From Lacipirellulaceae bacterium (GTDB lineage Bacteria; Planctomycetota; Planctomycetia; Pirellulales; Lacipirellulaceae), in the NCBI GenBank assembly GCA_040218535.1, contig JAVJRG010000005.1:496001-560000 (forward strand): DNA of 64,000 bases, read 5' to 3'. A model generated the notes under the pieces. The model ran no database searches. It saw only the letters and a list, made by a program, of their open reading frames with translations, and was not told the DNA's origin. The translations under genes and the position numbers were made by a program. Shown piece after piece: positions 9,554-18,812 of the stretch (the stretch's first letter is position 1; every line of letters begins with the position of its first letter).

Positions 9554-11473
9554 TTAGGCTTCGCTCTTGGCGGCTTCTTCCTCGGCGGGAGCTTCCGCTT
9601 CGCTGCTGTCAGAGGACTCTTCTTCAGCTGGGGCCTCGGCTTCAGCCGGCTTTTCTTCTTCCGCGGCTGAATCGTCGGCGGCTGGCGAATCTTCTGCTGA
9701 AGGCTGCGCCATCTTGAAGAGTGGTCCCGAGTCGCCACCCATGCCGCCCTTGAGGTCGGCGGGTGCTTCTCGTGCGGCGGCCTCTTCTTCGGCGGCGCGA
9801 ATCTCGTCTTCTTCGGCCCACTCAACGCGTTTGCGAGAGAGTCCGATTTTGCGATCTTCGGTATCGACACGAAGGATTTTTACTTCGAGCTCATCGCCGA
9901 CGCTCACCACGTCCTGCGGGTTCTCAACCTTGTCGTCGGAAAGCTCGGAGATGTGGAGCAAACCTTCGAGGCCATCTTCCAACCCGACGAACACGCCGAA
10001 GTTGGTGATTTTCGTGACCTTGCCGGTGACAAGCTGACCCTGCTGGAAGCGATCGGGGATGTCCGAGGACCAAGGATCTTCGTCGAGTTGCTTGAGTCCC
10101 AAGGCAATACGACGACGTTCTTGGTCGACCGAAAGCACTTTGCACTCGATCTCTTCGCCCTTCTCGACCACTTCGCTGGGGTGACTGATCTTGCGCGTCC
10201 ACGACATGTCGCTGACGTGCAGCAGGCCGTCGATGCCCTCTTCGATTTCGATGAAGGCACCGTAATTGGTGAGGTTGCGAACCTTGCCTTTGACCATCGC
10301 ACCGGTGGGATACTTGTCGGCGACTTTCTCCCAAGGATTGCTTTGGGTTTGCTTCATGCCGAGGGAAATCTCTTGCTTGCCCTCATCGATCCGCAGCACG
10401 ATGACTTCGATCTCGTCGTCGATGCTGACGATCTCCGACGGATGGCTGATGCGTTTGGTCCACGACATTTCGCTGATATGCACGAGGCCTTCGATGCCAT
10501 CTTCCAGTTTGACGAAGGCACCGTAGCTCATCACGTTGACGACTGTGCCCTTGACCTTTTCGGACACCGGGTACTTCTCGGCGACGTTTTCCCATGGGCT
10601 CTTTTGCTTCTGCTTGAGTCCGAGGGCGATCTTCTCTTTGTCGTAGTCGATGTTCAGGATCACGACTTCCAGTTCGTCGTCGATCTTGACCATCTCGCTG
10701 GGGTGATTGATGCGGCCCCAGCTCATGTCGGTGATGTGGAGTAGGCCATCGATGCCGCCGAGGTCGACGAACGCACCAAAGTCGGCGATGTTCTTGACCA
10801 CACCAGTGGCACGATCGTTGACTTCCAGCTTCTTGAGCAGTTCGGCCTTCTTTTCCGCACGTTGACTTTCGATCAGGCTGCGGCGGCTGACCACGATGTT
10901 GCGGCGGGCTTCGTCGATCTTGAGGACCATGCACTCGATCGTCTTGCCGATGAACTCGCCAATGTCGTGCGGACGACGGATGTCGACCTGGCTGGCGGGC
11001 AGGAAGACGTTGACGCCGATATCGACCAGCAGGCCGCCTTTGATTTTGCGGGTGACTTCGCCGGAGACAACATCCCCTTCGTGGACGGTCTCCATGACCT
11101 TCATCCACTTCTCGATCTTCTCAGCCTTGTTCTTGCTGAGAACGATCATCCCCCGGTCGTCGGTGCGACCTTGGGCGTCTTCGACATCTTCGACCAGAAC
11201 GCGAATCTTTTCGCCAACTTGGGGAGGCTCGATCTCTTCCCCTTCGACTTCAGGTTCCCATTCGCTCTTGGGAATCAGTCCTTCACTCTTGTAGCCGACG
11301 TCGACAAGGACGAACTCCTCATCGATACGGATGATGGTGCCTTCAACAATTTGATTGACATCGACATCTTCGCCGCCGAGCCAGCTAATGTCGTCTGGCG
11401 ACATTTCGCCAATTGCTGCTTCCCAATCTTCTTCTGATACGTCGAATTCGCGGATTAAGTTACGGTTGACCAT
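9554..11473 (-). CDS. rpsA: 30S ribosomal protein S1
   Basis: 639 residues. It has six S1 (OB-fold) RNA-binding repeats at about residues 40-105, 130-195, 210-277, 295-363, 380-450 and 467-536. The typical strand motifs are visible: [40 protein letters not shown] and [21 protein letters not shown]. The first two repeats are the divergent ribosome-docking type, the last four the mRNA-binding type, as in gamma-proteobacterial S1. After residue about 545 comes a long Glu/Ala-rich acidic tail with PAEEE-type repeats, longer than in E. coli S1 (557 residues). S1 brings structured mRNA to the 30S subunit. The start is ATG 11473 ([17 protein letters not shown]). No strong Shine-Dalgarno is seen, which is common for rpsA. 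Confidence 0.95.
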   Translation of the reverse strand: MVNRNLIREFDVSEEDWEAAIGEMSPDDISWLGGEDVDVNQIVEGTIIRIDEEFVLVDVGYKSEGLIPKSEWEPEVEGEEIEPPQVGEKIRVLVEDVEDAQGRTDDRGMIVLSKNKAEKIEKWMKVMETVHEGDVVSGEVTRKIKGGLLVDIGVNVFLPASQVDIRRPHDIGEFIGKTIECMVLKIDEARRNIVVSRRSLIESQRAEKKAELLKKLEVNDRATGVVKNIADFGAFVDLGGIDGLLHITDMSWGRINHPSEMVKIDDELEVVILNIDYDKEKIALGLKQKQKSPWENVAEKYPVSEKVKGTVVNVMSYGAFVKLEDGIEGLVHISEMSWTKRISHPSEIVSIDDEIEVIVLRIDEGKQEISLGMKQTQSNPWEKVADKYPTGAMVKGKVRNLTNYGAFIEIEEGIDGLLHVSDMSWTRKISHPSEVVEKGEEIECKVLSVDQERRRIALGLKQLDEDPWSSDIPDRFQQGQLVTGKVTKITNFGVFVGLEDGLEGLLHISELSDDKVENPQDVVSVGDELEVKILRVDTEDRKIGLSRKRVEWAEEDEIRAAEEEAAAREAPADLKGGMGGDSGPLFKMAQPSAEDSPAADDSAAEEEKPAEAEAPAEEESSDSSEAEAPAEEEAAKSEA

Positions 11474-11963
11474 GGGGAAAGGGGGACCTGCGTGGAGGAG
11501 TATTCGCAGTGTTGACTCTAGATAAGCGAGTTACGTCTCGCCCGGTTCGAGTCGGCAGTGGGCAGTGGGCAGTGGGCAGTCTTGTTCGATGAATGATCGA
11601 GACTGCTTACTGCCTACTGCCTACTGCTCACTTGCCGAAGTTCCTCGTTGGTTAAAGTATTGCCAGTCGTCGTTGCCTTCACGTGAAGACACTCCTCGAA
11701 AATCCGACTGAGCGAAGCCCGGCAGTTTACCACAGGGGCGGCTGGTGGGCAATTGGTTTAAGTTGTTTTGTGGGCATCGTTTAGGTGACGTGTTTAGTGG
11801 CTCCAGGCCGGGCCTTTGGCTTTTGCTTCAAGCGTTTTTCTGAGCAAAAGTGGGGGTGCCATTCAAGCGGTGATGGGCATGGAACCACTTGTTTTCTAGT
11901 GTTTGCTGGTGGCTGCTGTCGTGCTGCGTGAGGCACTTTTGCTTAGCAAAACAATCGTCAGAC
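11474..11963. other. Intergenic region upstream of rpsA with heptamer repeat
   Basis: No supported gene. It should hold the rpsA promoter (minus strand), but no convincing -10/-35 pair could be called. The inverted heptamer repeat at 11554-11632 is the only clear structure. Confidence 0.5.
11554..11632. repeat. Tandem GGCAGTG heptamers with inverted partner
   Basis: Almost four direct copies of GGCAGTG (11554-11580) face an imperfect inverted series built on ACTGCCT (11600-11632), giving a long imperfect hairpin. A related single-arm sequence lies at 38203-38234. This suggests a dispersed repeat family in this genome. Confidence 0.6.
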
Positions 11964-12446
11964 TCACGATACTGCCGGGTCGAGCGGCGGTAGCAGTGCC
12001 AGGAGACGCAGTCGGATTTGCTCGAGTTGGGTTTTGTCTTCACATTCCTCCAGCAGAACGCTGACCGCATCCTCAAGCACTTTGAAAATGTCTGCCGGGG
12101 CATAGGTGTCTGGCTTGCGACGGGCAAACTGCTCGGGGTGGGTTCGTTCAAGCAGCCAAGCGGCAGCTCGCCAATTGGTTTTTGCCGCTGTGCGGAGTGC
12201 TTGCAGGGGAAGCAACTCGGCGGTGGAATTTGCCTCGCGGAGTTGCTTGGCAAACTCCTCATCGCGTTGTGCCTCGCGCTGCACGGTCCAGATCGAGCAG
12301 CCAACATGCCGCGCCGCCGCATCGAGCCCGGCCCCCACGGCAATCATTGCACAAAGGGAACGACGTTTGTCGTGATCGGCCAAAATACGTGGCCGTCCGT
12401 CGTTGATAGGTGGCGGTAGCTCGGGGCGGGGTTTTGGTAGGGCCAT
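11964..12446 (-). CDS. Small homeodomain-like HTH protein (terminase small-subunit-like)
   Basis: 160 residues starting MALPKPRPELPPPINDGRP. A GGAGGAG Shine-Dalgarno about 5 bases upstream fixes the start; an in-frame ATG 20 codons earlier has none. Residues about 25-60 (ADHDKRRSLCAMIAVGAG and AAARHVGCSIWTVQREAQRD) form a helix-turn-helix like those of phage terminase small subunits and Hin-type DNA-binding domains. A helical stretch follows with WRAAAWLLERTHPEQFARR, also seen in terminase-small-subunit-like proteins of planctomycetes. No large terminase or other phage gene is nearby, so a stand-alone DNA-binding role is more likely than packaging. The function is inferred only from the fold. 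Confidence 0.6.
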   Translation of the reverse strand: MALPKPRPELPPPINDGRPRILADHDKRRSLCAMIAVGAGLDAAARHVGCSIWTVQREAQRDEEFAKQLREANSTAELLPLQALRTAAKTNWRAAAWLLERTHPEQFARRKPDTYAPADIFKVLEDAVSVLLEECEDKTQLEQIRLRLLALLPPLDPAVS

Positions 12447-12506
12447 TGGTTCTCCTCCACAGGTTTGAAGATCGCACCCTAAGTTGCGGACGCGAGAACC
12501 GTTCAT

Positions 12507-12855
12507 TTTAGTGGGAGGGGTGGCCTAATTTCTTGTGTGAAATTTTGGCTAGTTGCGGCATGGCTTTTCTTTTGAATAGCTAGCAAATCGGTTTGGTGCG
12601 AAGACGCCGCTGTGTTCTTTGCAATGTTTGCTTGGGTTCTGTGAATTGGGTAGAACGAAACGTATGAGAACAACGACCATCATTTTCTTACTTGCTTCCA
12701 GTTTTCCGCTGTTTACTGTTTCCGCTGAACCTCCCTAGGCTCAGCCGGAAACAAGCCAGATTTAAATGTTTTGTAGAGCAGTGAAGCCGTTTGGATATAT
12801 GCTGAACCAAGATTGTTTCATCTGGAATAAGTAACAGAGTAAAAAGGCAATAGCG
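12507..12855. other. Intergenic region with a truncated leader
   Basis: A/T-richer than its surroundings. Apart from the short signal-peptide ORF at 12664-12738, nothing was recognised. Confidence 0.4.
12664..12738 (+). pseudogene. Orphan signal-peptide ORF (24 codons)
   Basis: ATG at 12664 opens MRTTTIIFLLASSFPLFTVS followed by AEPP and a TAG stop. This is a textbook secretion leader with an A-x-A-like end but no mature protein. The frame stays readable only eight codons past the stop before TAA. It is probably the 5' remnant of a lost secreted-protein gene. A true micropeptide cannot be excluded. Confidence 0.3.
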
Positions 12856-13566
12856 ATGAACAAACTTGTCTGTAACCGCCGCGCATGGTTAGTGACAGCG
12901 TTTGGAGCAGTGCTCACAAAGTCTTCCTTGGCTTCTGAATCAGAGGCTCCCTCGCCAAAGTGCGAAGGGCTTCCATTGGAGGAAGCACCTAACGGTCGTG
13001 AGGCAGCAACTGTAATTATCCCTCTCAAAAGTGCTTGGGCCTACAAGGTGCCTGGCACGAAAGATATTCGTCAGGTTGATAAGAGCCAACGTGCTGAAAC
13101 GGAGAAGAAAGTTGAGGAGATAAGGGACAAACTTGTTGTCACTCCAAGACGCTTAAAAGCTAGGCCAGCGTTCGTTGTCCCTGGAGTCGATTCTACTGCA
13201 TTTGAGAATGCTTATTTATCTTTCTTAAAGCCTCAAAATGTGGTCGACAAATTCACAACTGCAACCGCTTTGACATTGGTCGTCTTTTCTAAGCGGTCGT
13301 CTCGCTACTTTTATCTCGATGAAGTCAAGAGAATCGGAAGCAAGATTCATGTTAGCTACCACTACATTTCACACCCTGGGTTATCCGTCACAGAACATTT
13401 CGCATTAGTACCACTTGGAAAACTAGAAGCTGGAACCTACCAAGTGCTTTTAGCCCCATCGAAGAAAAAGAAAGAGTTCGAAGATGGCCGTCGCGTATCC
13501 CACCCCGATAAGGAGCAAAGAAAGGTGATACTTTCGGAGTCGTTTGAGTTTACTGTCACTCCCTGA
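12856..13566 (+). CDS. Secreted protein of unknown function
   Basis: 236 residues. The N-terminus MNKLVCNRRAWLVTAFGAVL looks like a signal peptide with a basic NRRAW segment, ending near SSLASES. The rest is mixed alpha/beta with a Lys-rich central helix (VDKSQRAETEKKVEEIRDKL). A strand-rich domain follows (TALTLVVFSKRSSRYFYLDEV, IHVSYHYISHPG) and the end is ESFEFTVTP. No family was recognised. The gene is followed after only 19 bp by the subtilase gene, so the two are probably co-transcribed; it might be a substrate or partner of that protease, but this is a guess from position. Codon use is A/T-richer than in the neighbouring housekeeping genes. Confidence 0.6.
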   Translation: MNKLVCNRRAWLVTAFGAVLTKSSLASESEAPSPKCEGLPLEEAPNGREAATVIIPLKSAWAYKVPGTKDIRQVDKSQRAETEKKVEEIRDKLVVTPRRLKARPAFVVPGVDSTAFENAYLSFLKPQNVVDKFTTATALTLVVFSKRSSRYFYLDEVKRIGSKIHVSYHYISHPGLSVTEHFALVPLGKLEAGTYQVLLAPSKKKKEFEDGRRVSHPDKEQRKVILSESFEFTVTP

Positions 13567-13585
13567 AAGAGTAGACGAGGTTTCC

Positions 13586-15613
13586 ATGAAGACTTATATG
13601 CTTAGCGTTTTGCTGTTGGCCATTTATTTTGTGGATGTTGCTTCTGGAGGTTCGGACTCGATTAGCAGCAATGGCGTGAACGCGATAGGACTAACTCAAT
13701 TTGATGGTGTGCCGCTTGATGGAAGAAACATCATCGTCGGGCAAGTTGAAGACGTACGCCCTGGATTACCAGGCAAAGATGACGAAACAAATTTCAACAC
13801 TCAAGTAATTCCCAACATGGTCGTTAAACGAGAAGGGTCTAGTCTTGCAGATGATGAATTAGCAACAGACCCGCATGCTACTCAAGTAGCAAGTGTGCTC
13901 ATATCCACGGACACGGTAGACAGTAACAACAACGGAATTACCCCTGTTGGAATTGTCCCTATGGCTCAGCTTAAAGCGTCAGCCTACGGGAACCCAGCCT
14001 TTATCAGCGAGTACGATGCTGCTTTGCTCTCAACACAGTGGGTAGCCACTAATGGTGCTAAGGTCATCAACCATAGCTGGTCTACTGAACTGCCAAGCCC
14101 AGTAGCAACGGAATCGGACGGAAACTCTCAGCTAACACTCGGGATGGACTGGATTGCGAATCGCTACAACATCCTCAACGTACAAGCCGGTGACCAAGAA
14201 GCATTGACGGGAGGTACGGGTAGACCAGTTCCAATTGACAACTTCAATGGTATTACCGTTGCAAGGTCAGCAAGGGATTCAAGTGGAGTATTTCGCGATG
14301 TTTCTAATGGGAATTTCCAACCACTTGATGCTGGAATTAGAACGTACACCGATATTCTCGCTCCAGGTGTACTGGTGGAAACTGCCGAGGTAAACGACAG
14401 CCCTATTCCAGCGAACAATCCAACCTTAGGGGAGCAACGACTTACAGGAACCAGTTATGCAGCCCCTCATGTCACTGGAACGGCAGTGATGTTACAGCAG
14501 TATGCCGCCGAACGATTTACGGCAGGAGCAGATGGGTGGACCAGCACGACCAGCGTTACAGGTGCTGTTGAACAAACTGCAATTCGCCACGAAGTTCTTA
14601 AGGCTGTAATTATGAATTCGGCTGATAAGCTGAAGGATGACGAATCCGTAATGTATCCAGGAACAAACGACCTTATTCCCGAAGGCCGACTCTTAGGCAT
14701 GGAACGTACCGTGCGAAAAAAAGACAACTCAACTTGGTTCGACTCGATTGCATATGACGAAACAGCCTTCGCAGGCATCGGCACGGCTTACGCAGTTGAT
14801 GAAGAAATGGGAGCTGGTCACCTCAATACAAAACGTGCTTTGCAGCAATTCATTCCAGGAGAACATGAGGAATTTGGGATCAGTGGTGAAACAGTACCCC
14901 TCATCGGTTGGGACTTCGGAACAACTACGGGTACCGCATTTACTGATTACGCACGATATCGATTCAACGAAGACTTAGAAGAAGGACACTTCATATCAGC
15001 TACTTTAGCCTGGGACAGGATAGTCGAGTTTGAAACCGACAATGGAACCGTCAATGAATTTGATGAGAACGACGAATTCGCTCCTTACACAGACGACCCC
15101 GAGTTTCGTCCTGCGGACTCGCAAGTAAATGACCTTGAGCTGTACTTGATGCCAGCCTTTGCGGGAAATCTTGGTCAAGCTGTTGCACTCTCATCTAATG
15201 ACACAGGAGCAACTGTCGAACATCTTTTCTTTGAGATACCCGAAGATGGTGCTTATGAACTATGGGTTCGGCAGCAAGACGCTGATGTGGGCAATAGTCA
15301 AGATTTTGGGCTAGCTTGGTGGTACGGACTCGCACCCGATCTTCCGGACCCTGGAGCCACCAGCGACTTCGATGGCGATGGGGACATTGACGGTGCGGAC
15401 CTCGCTCAGTGGCAGGGCGACTACGGTCTGAATGCTGACAGCGACGTGAATAATGATGGCAGTAGCGATGGGCTCGACTTCTTGGCTTGGCAGCGGGAGT
15501 TTACCGGGCCTTCCTCAACGGCAAGCGGAAGCCCTGTGCCGGAGCCGAGTTCTTTGCTGCTGCTAGGTTGCATCGGTATGCTGGGCTCACTGCGGTTTTC
15601 GCGAGTTGCTTGA
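13586..15613 (+). CDS. Subtilisin-like (S8) serine peptidase with dockerin-like repeat and PEP-CTERM
   Basis: 675 residues. Signal peptide MKTYMLSVLLLAIYFVDVASG. The peptidase domain spans about residues 45-420. The catalytic set appears as Asp56 (VGQVEDV), His97 (DPHATQVASV) and Ser290 (GTSYAAPHVTG, the classic subtilase Ser box). The Asp and His boxes are divergent from D-T/S-G and H-G-T-H. A beta-sandwich-like domain follows (about 470-580). Next comes a dockerin-like pair (DFDGDGDIDGADLAQWQ and DVNNDGSSDGLDFLAWQ) and a PEP-CTERM signal (VPEPSSLLLLGCIGML... RFSRVA). It probably acts at the cell surface after exosortase sorting. The ATG at 13586, not an upstream TTG-type frame opening, is followed directly by the signal peptide. 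Confidence 0.82.
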   Translation: MKTYMLSVLLLAIYFVDVASGGSDSISSNGVNAIGLTQFDGVPLDGRNIIVGQVEDVRPGLPGKDDETNFNTQVIPNMVVKREGSSLADDELATDPHATQVASVLISTDTVDSNNNGITPVGIVPMAQLKASAYGNPAFISEYDAALLSTQWVATNGAKVINHSWSTELPSPVATESDGNSQLTLGMDWIANRYNILNVQAGDQEALTGGTGRPVPIDNFNGITVARSARDSSGVFRDVSNGNFQPLDAGIRTYTDILAPGVLVETAEVNDSPIPANNPTLGEQRLTGTSYAAPHVTGTAVMLQQYAAERFTAGADGWTSTTSVTGAVEQTAIRHEVLKAVIMNSADKLKDDESVMYPGTNDLIPEGRLLGMERTVRKKDNSTWFDSIAYDETAFAGIGTAYAVDEEMGAGHLNTKRALQQFIPGEHEEFGISGETVPLIGWDFGTTTGTAFTDYARYRFNEDLEEGHFISATLAWDRIVEFETDNGTVNEFDENDEFAPYTDDPEFRPADSQVNDLELYLMPAFAGNLGQAVALSSNDTGATVEHLFFEIPEDGAYELWVRQQDADVGNSQDFGLAWWYGLAPDLPDPGATSDFDGDGDIDGADLAQWQGDYGLNADSDVNNDGSSDGLDFLAWQREFTGPSSTASGSPVPEPSSLLLLGCIGMLGSLRFSRVA

Positions 15614-15689
15614 TCTTCTAGGTTAAGTCGGCTTGATGTGGTGAGTTCCGACGAAACGTGACGTTTGACCGAAGTCTATTCGCCGGGTG

Positions 15690-15708
15690 CCACTGGCTCT
15701 GCCAGTGG
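15690..15708. repeat. CCACTGGC palindrome, copy 1
   Basis: Perfect 8-bp arms around TCT. The first of two related short palindromes in this spacer; the element type recurs at 15873. Confidence 0.55.
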
Positions 15709-15872
15709 GGAGTGTTTAGGTAGAACAACGGCTTCGAAAATGGTGTTATCTCGTAAATGCAAAATGGGCCGCACCTCGCTAGTCCCTTGCAGTCCGTCCC
15801 TGAGTTCAAGATTGACCTAGTCCAAAGCCTGCCTCAAACTCTGCTGATCGGCCATTCGTTTCACGGACAAGG

Positions 15873-15889
15873 CACTGGCGGAGCCAGTG
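15873..15889. repeat. CACTGGC palindrome, copy 2
   Basis: Perfect 7-bp arms around GGA, extended by GGCA-type flanks. Related to the palindrome at 15690-15708. Confidence 0.55.
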
Positions 15890-16002
15890 GCACTCAGATT
15901 TCGGCAGTGATACCCGGCGCGACGTGCGGAGCACCAACAAAAACGCTTTTAGGGGAAACCTATTCGCTCTGGTGATGCGTTTTCAGTTACGCTGGTAGTC
16001 CT

Positions 16003-17067
16003 ATGCGGACGATTTTCCCACTGATGCTGCCTTGTCTTTTCATGGCGAGCCAAACCGCTACGGCGCAACTCCCCACCGCCACGGGTCGGCAGATCGCCAT
16101 GAGTCAGACAGCTTGGAAGTTGTTTGTTCCTGATACTTATCAGCATCGGCCCGCGGATGTTGCTGATTTGTTGATTCACTTTCATGGCAATCCTCAGACG
16201 ATTTGGAACAACGCGGAGTACGCGAAGCTCAATGCGGTGGTCGTGACCGTGAACTACAACGGGTTGTCGAGCGCGTACTCGGGGCCTTTTTCTGACCGTG
16301 AATTGTTTGGGGCGCTGCTTGGCGAGGCATTGGATAAGTTACGGTCCGATGAGGATTTTCCCACGAGCTTAGCTTGGGATCGGGTTGCTGTTTCGTCATT
16401 CAGTGCCGGTTATGGTGCTGTGCGGGAGATTCTCAAGAACGAAGCCTACGTGAGCGAGATCGACGTTTTGCTGGCGGCAGACTCGCTGTATGCGACGACC
16501 GCTAAGGATGGCACGCCGTTGGATTCGCAGATGGCCGGCTTCAAGGCTTTCGCCAGCATGGCGCAAGGCGGCGAGAAGACATTCGTGTTTACTCACTCGC
16601 AGGTGTTGACGCACACTTACGAGAACACCATCGAGACGGGCGATGAACTGCTCGAGCATTTGGGGATCGCTGCAAGTCGCGTGAAAACGAAAGGGCTAGG
16701 CACGCTGCAGTTCTACCGACATGCCCAAAGCGGCAACTTCCAGCTTTGGGGAGCGAGAGGTGACGATGGGGATGCTCATCTCGAGCATCTGCGCTACATC
16801 GGCGAGTTCCTGCCGCTGCTTTCACTTGCCCAGTTACCAACGACTTCGGGTGAAAACGAGGTGGACGGTCAGGTCAGCGGCGACGAGTTCTTAGCGTGGC
16901 AGCAAAGGAAGTCTTCCGATCCAAATACGATCGGCAATATAGATAAGCGTCTGGAAAGATACGAAGATGGTACTTCGGCTGCCGTCGTGATTTCCTTCGG
17001 GCTGATAGCCATCGTGTTTATCGGGTTTTGTCTCTACCTACTTCGCAGACGCGGCGGGAAGAATTGA
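16003..17067 (+). CDS. Alpha/beta-hydrolase-like secreted protein with C-terminal membrane anchor
   Basis: 354 residues. Signal peptide MRTIFPLMLPCLFMASQTATA. The hydrolase core shows an oxyanion-type HFHGNP (residues 59-64) and the nucleophile elbow SFSAG with Ser134 at its centre. Candidate acid/base residues lie near GDDGDAHLEHL (about 245-260). A short dockerin-like half repeat (VDGQVSGDEFLAWQQRK) follows at about 285-300. The protein ends with a hydrophobic helix (AAVVISFGLIAIVFIGFCLY) and LLRRRGGKN. The end looks like a sorting or anchor signal but lacks a PEP motif, so it may be an ordinary membrane anchor. The substrate is unknown. The ATG at 16003 leads straight into the signal peptide. 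Confidence 0.7.
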   Translation: MRTIFPLMLPCLFMASQTATAQLPTATGRQIAMSQTAWKLFVPDTYQHRPADVADLLIHFHGNPQTIWNNAEYAKLNAVVVTVNYNGLSSAYSGPFSDRELFGALLGEALDKLRSDEDFPTSLAWDRVAVSSFSAGYGAVREILKNEAYVSEIDVLLAADSLYATTAKDGTPLDSQMAGFKAFASMAQGGEKTFVFTHSQVLTHTYENTIETGDELLEHLGIAASRVKTKGLGTLQFYRHAQSGNFQLWGARGDDGDAHLEHLRYIGEFLPLLSLAQLPTTSGENEVDGQVSGDEFLAWQQRKSSDPNTIGNIDKRLERYEDGTSAAVVISFGLIAIVFIGFCLYLLRRRGGKN

Positions 17068-17231
17068 GGTGCGGATTGAGGGTTTTGGCGAGGATTTCTA
17101 CAACGGTGAGCAGATTGCATTTCTTTCTCAATTACTTTGCCCAACGAAGCTGGTTCGAGTAGGCTATTTCAAGCCCAGACACGCCATCACGTTATTCGGC
17201 GTGTTATTGCTCGCAATCATGGAGTCCGCTA

Positions 17232-17864
17232 ATGCATTCTTTTTTCAATCGCTCGTTTCTCATCACACTGTTCATGTTTGGGTGCTCAATAGAACAGAGT
17301 TTTGGGCAACATGTCACACTTGCTTTCGAAGGTGAGGTCGAGTCGTTCTCTAATGAGCTGCAGGGGTTTTTTCAAGTCGGCCAACCGTTGCGGGGAAATT
17401 ACACTTACGATTTGGCGACTCCCGGTACGCCGCTTATGAACGCTGGGACTAAGTACGACGAAGCCGTCACTTCACTGCGCGCCCGATTTGCCAACGGATA
17501 TTTTGTTGAGGAAGGGGGCGACGACGACCTTTTTACGAATGATGGGCCTCCCACGAATGATGTCTTTTCGGTGTTCTCGACGAATCCAGACGCAGAACCC
17601 GTGATCGGTTTGCCGCTGGGAGCTTTCATTCTTAGCTTGATCGACACAAGTTCGACCGTCTTCACGAATGAGGACCTGCCGTCGATCGCGCCGGACTTGG
17701 CTTCTTTCGATTTTAGAGATGGCCGTTTGATCTTTTTGGACCCAGGCAATGGCAACAAAGTCGTCCAGTTCTCAATTACCGCACTGCGAACGGTCCCTGA
17801 GCCAACCGGTCTGGTACTTCTGTCGCTTGCCGGGGGATTCTTCGCCTGCTGGAGAAAGCGTTAG
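17232..17864 (+). CDS. PEP-CTERM sorting domain protein
   Basis: 210 residues. Signal peptide MHSFFNRSFLITLFMFGCSIEQSFG. The middle is an all-beta domain that begins HVTLAFEGEVESFSNELQG and includes GNYTYDLATPGTP, a pattern common among PEP-CTERM proteins of uncharacterised function. The end is TVPEPTGLVLLSLAGG, a short helix, then CWRKR, which is a PEP-CTERM signal. It should be exported and processed by an exosortase. It is the fourth secreted protein in a row. The function beyond sorting is unknown. Confidence 0.75.
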   Translation: MHSFFNRSFLITLFMFGCSIEQSFGQHVTLAFEGEVESFSNELQGFFQVGQPLRGNYTYDLATPGTPLMNAGTKYDEAVTSLRARFANGYFVEEGGDDDLFTNDGPPTNDVFSVFSTNPDAEPVIGLPLGAFILSLIDTSSTVFTNEDLPSIAPDLASFDFRDGRLIFLDPGNGNKVVQFSITALRTVPEPTGLVLLSLAGGFFACWRKR

Positions 17865-17918
17865 CGGGCGGAGTTCTTCGAAAGTTAGCGCACCAGAAAC
17901 GACGCGTTGTCAGACTCC

Positions 17919-18564
17919 CTAGGGTCGGTCGAAAAACTCTACGGCCCCTCGGTCGAGATCGTAGTAGGCTCCGACGACTTTCAACTTGCCTTGCTTTTGG
18001 GGCTCGAGCATGATCGGGTCGGACTCGTTGCGTAAGCGGTCGACGACGCGGCGGACGTTTTCGTGAACGGCGTCGTCGAGATTGATTTTCCCCTGCTTGT
18101 CCCGGACACCCAACGCGGCAGGCAGGATGGGATGGATCATATCGTCAATTGCCCCCGGGAAGCGGGCGTCCTCTTCGATGACTTTTCGAGCGGCGTCGAC
18201 GGCACCGCAGCTTTCGTGACCCATTACCACCACGAGCGGGACCTTGAGCACGGCAACGGCATACTCGATGGAACCCATCGCGGCTGTCTGAACAAGTGAC
18301 GTAAGCGCAAAACGGAGATTGCCCTTTGGCTAATTCAAGCCGTCGCTTTGTGCCCATCGGTGGGTTTGAATCTTTCCCGTCGAGAAAGGCGTTGTTCCCG
18401 TCGATCAGGAATTGCAAGGCCTCGTCGGGGGTGAGCGTGGTGTATCCGTCTTTGGTTGGGACTGGTCGGAAGGCGTTCGTTTCTCCGCCCTCTTGTGCCA
18501 TCGCGGTGGTGGCGAGTGAAGCGGCCCCGGCGGCAATCATGTGTCGTCTCGTGATGTTCGGCAT
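17919..18564 (-). pseudogene. Exported beta-class carbonic anhydrase, broken by an internal deletion
   Basis: The 5' part (18564 down to about 18280) encodes MPNITRRHMIAAGAASLATT (a Tat-like RR signal), then the N-terminal helix and TCSDSR with the first zinc Cys and Asp. The 3' part, in another frame (from 18278), encodes GSIEYAVAVLKVPLVVVMGH and ESCGAV with the remaining His and Cys zinc ligands, ending FFDRP. Between CSDSR and GSIEYA, family members have about 30 residues (strand plus the VVRVAGN region). Here only four bases separate the two pieces, so roughly 90 bp are missing and the frame is lost. The intact enzyme would interconvert CO2 and bicarbonate in the periplasm. An assembly or sequencing error is the alternative. 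Confidence 0.8.
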
Positions 18565-18812
18565 GGGTCGTGTTCCGTTGGAAGGACGAAGGTGCAGATA
18601 ACAACTGACAGATTCTAGCCTCTTGGACCTCGAGTAACCGCAGTATCAACCATTGATTAACGTCGGGAATGATTCGACGAGGGAATCGTATTCTCGACTA
18701 ACGACTGTTTCGCATGCTCGGATTGGAACGACATTTCAGATTGTCGTCAGCTTCATTGAGACTTATTGCACAAGACGCTGGTCAACCTGGTCTCAGATGC
18801 GTTTCACGCATT

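Larger units (their letters stand above)
15614..16002. other. Repeat-bearing spacer
   Basis: No gene supported. It contains two related palindromes, at 15690-15708 (CCACTGGC-TCT-GCCAGTGG) and 15873-15889 (CACTGGC-GGA-GCCAGTG), about 165 bp apart. Confidence 0.55.

Noticed and set aside
9953-11437. Several long plus-strand frames inside rpsA
   Set aside because: They mirror the S1 repeats in the opposite strand and show His/Asp-rich, shadow-type composition.
11828-12343. 171-codon frame overlapping the HTH gene
   Set aside because: It lies in another frame over a gene with a strong ribosome site and has shadow-type composition.
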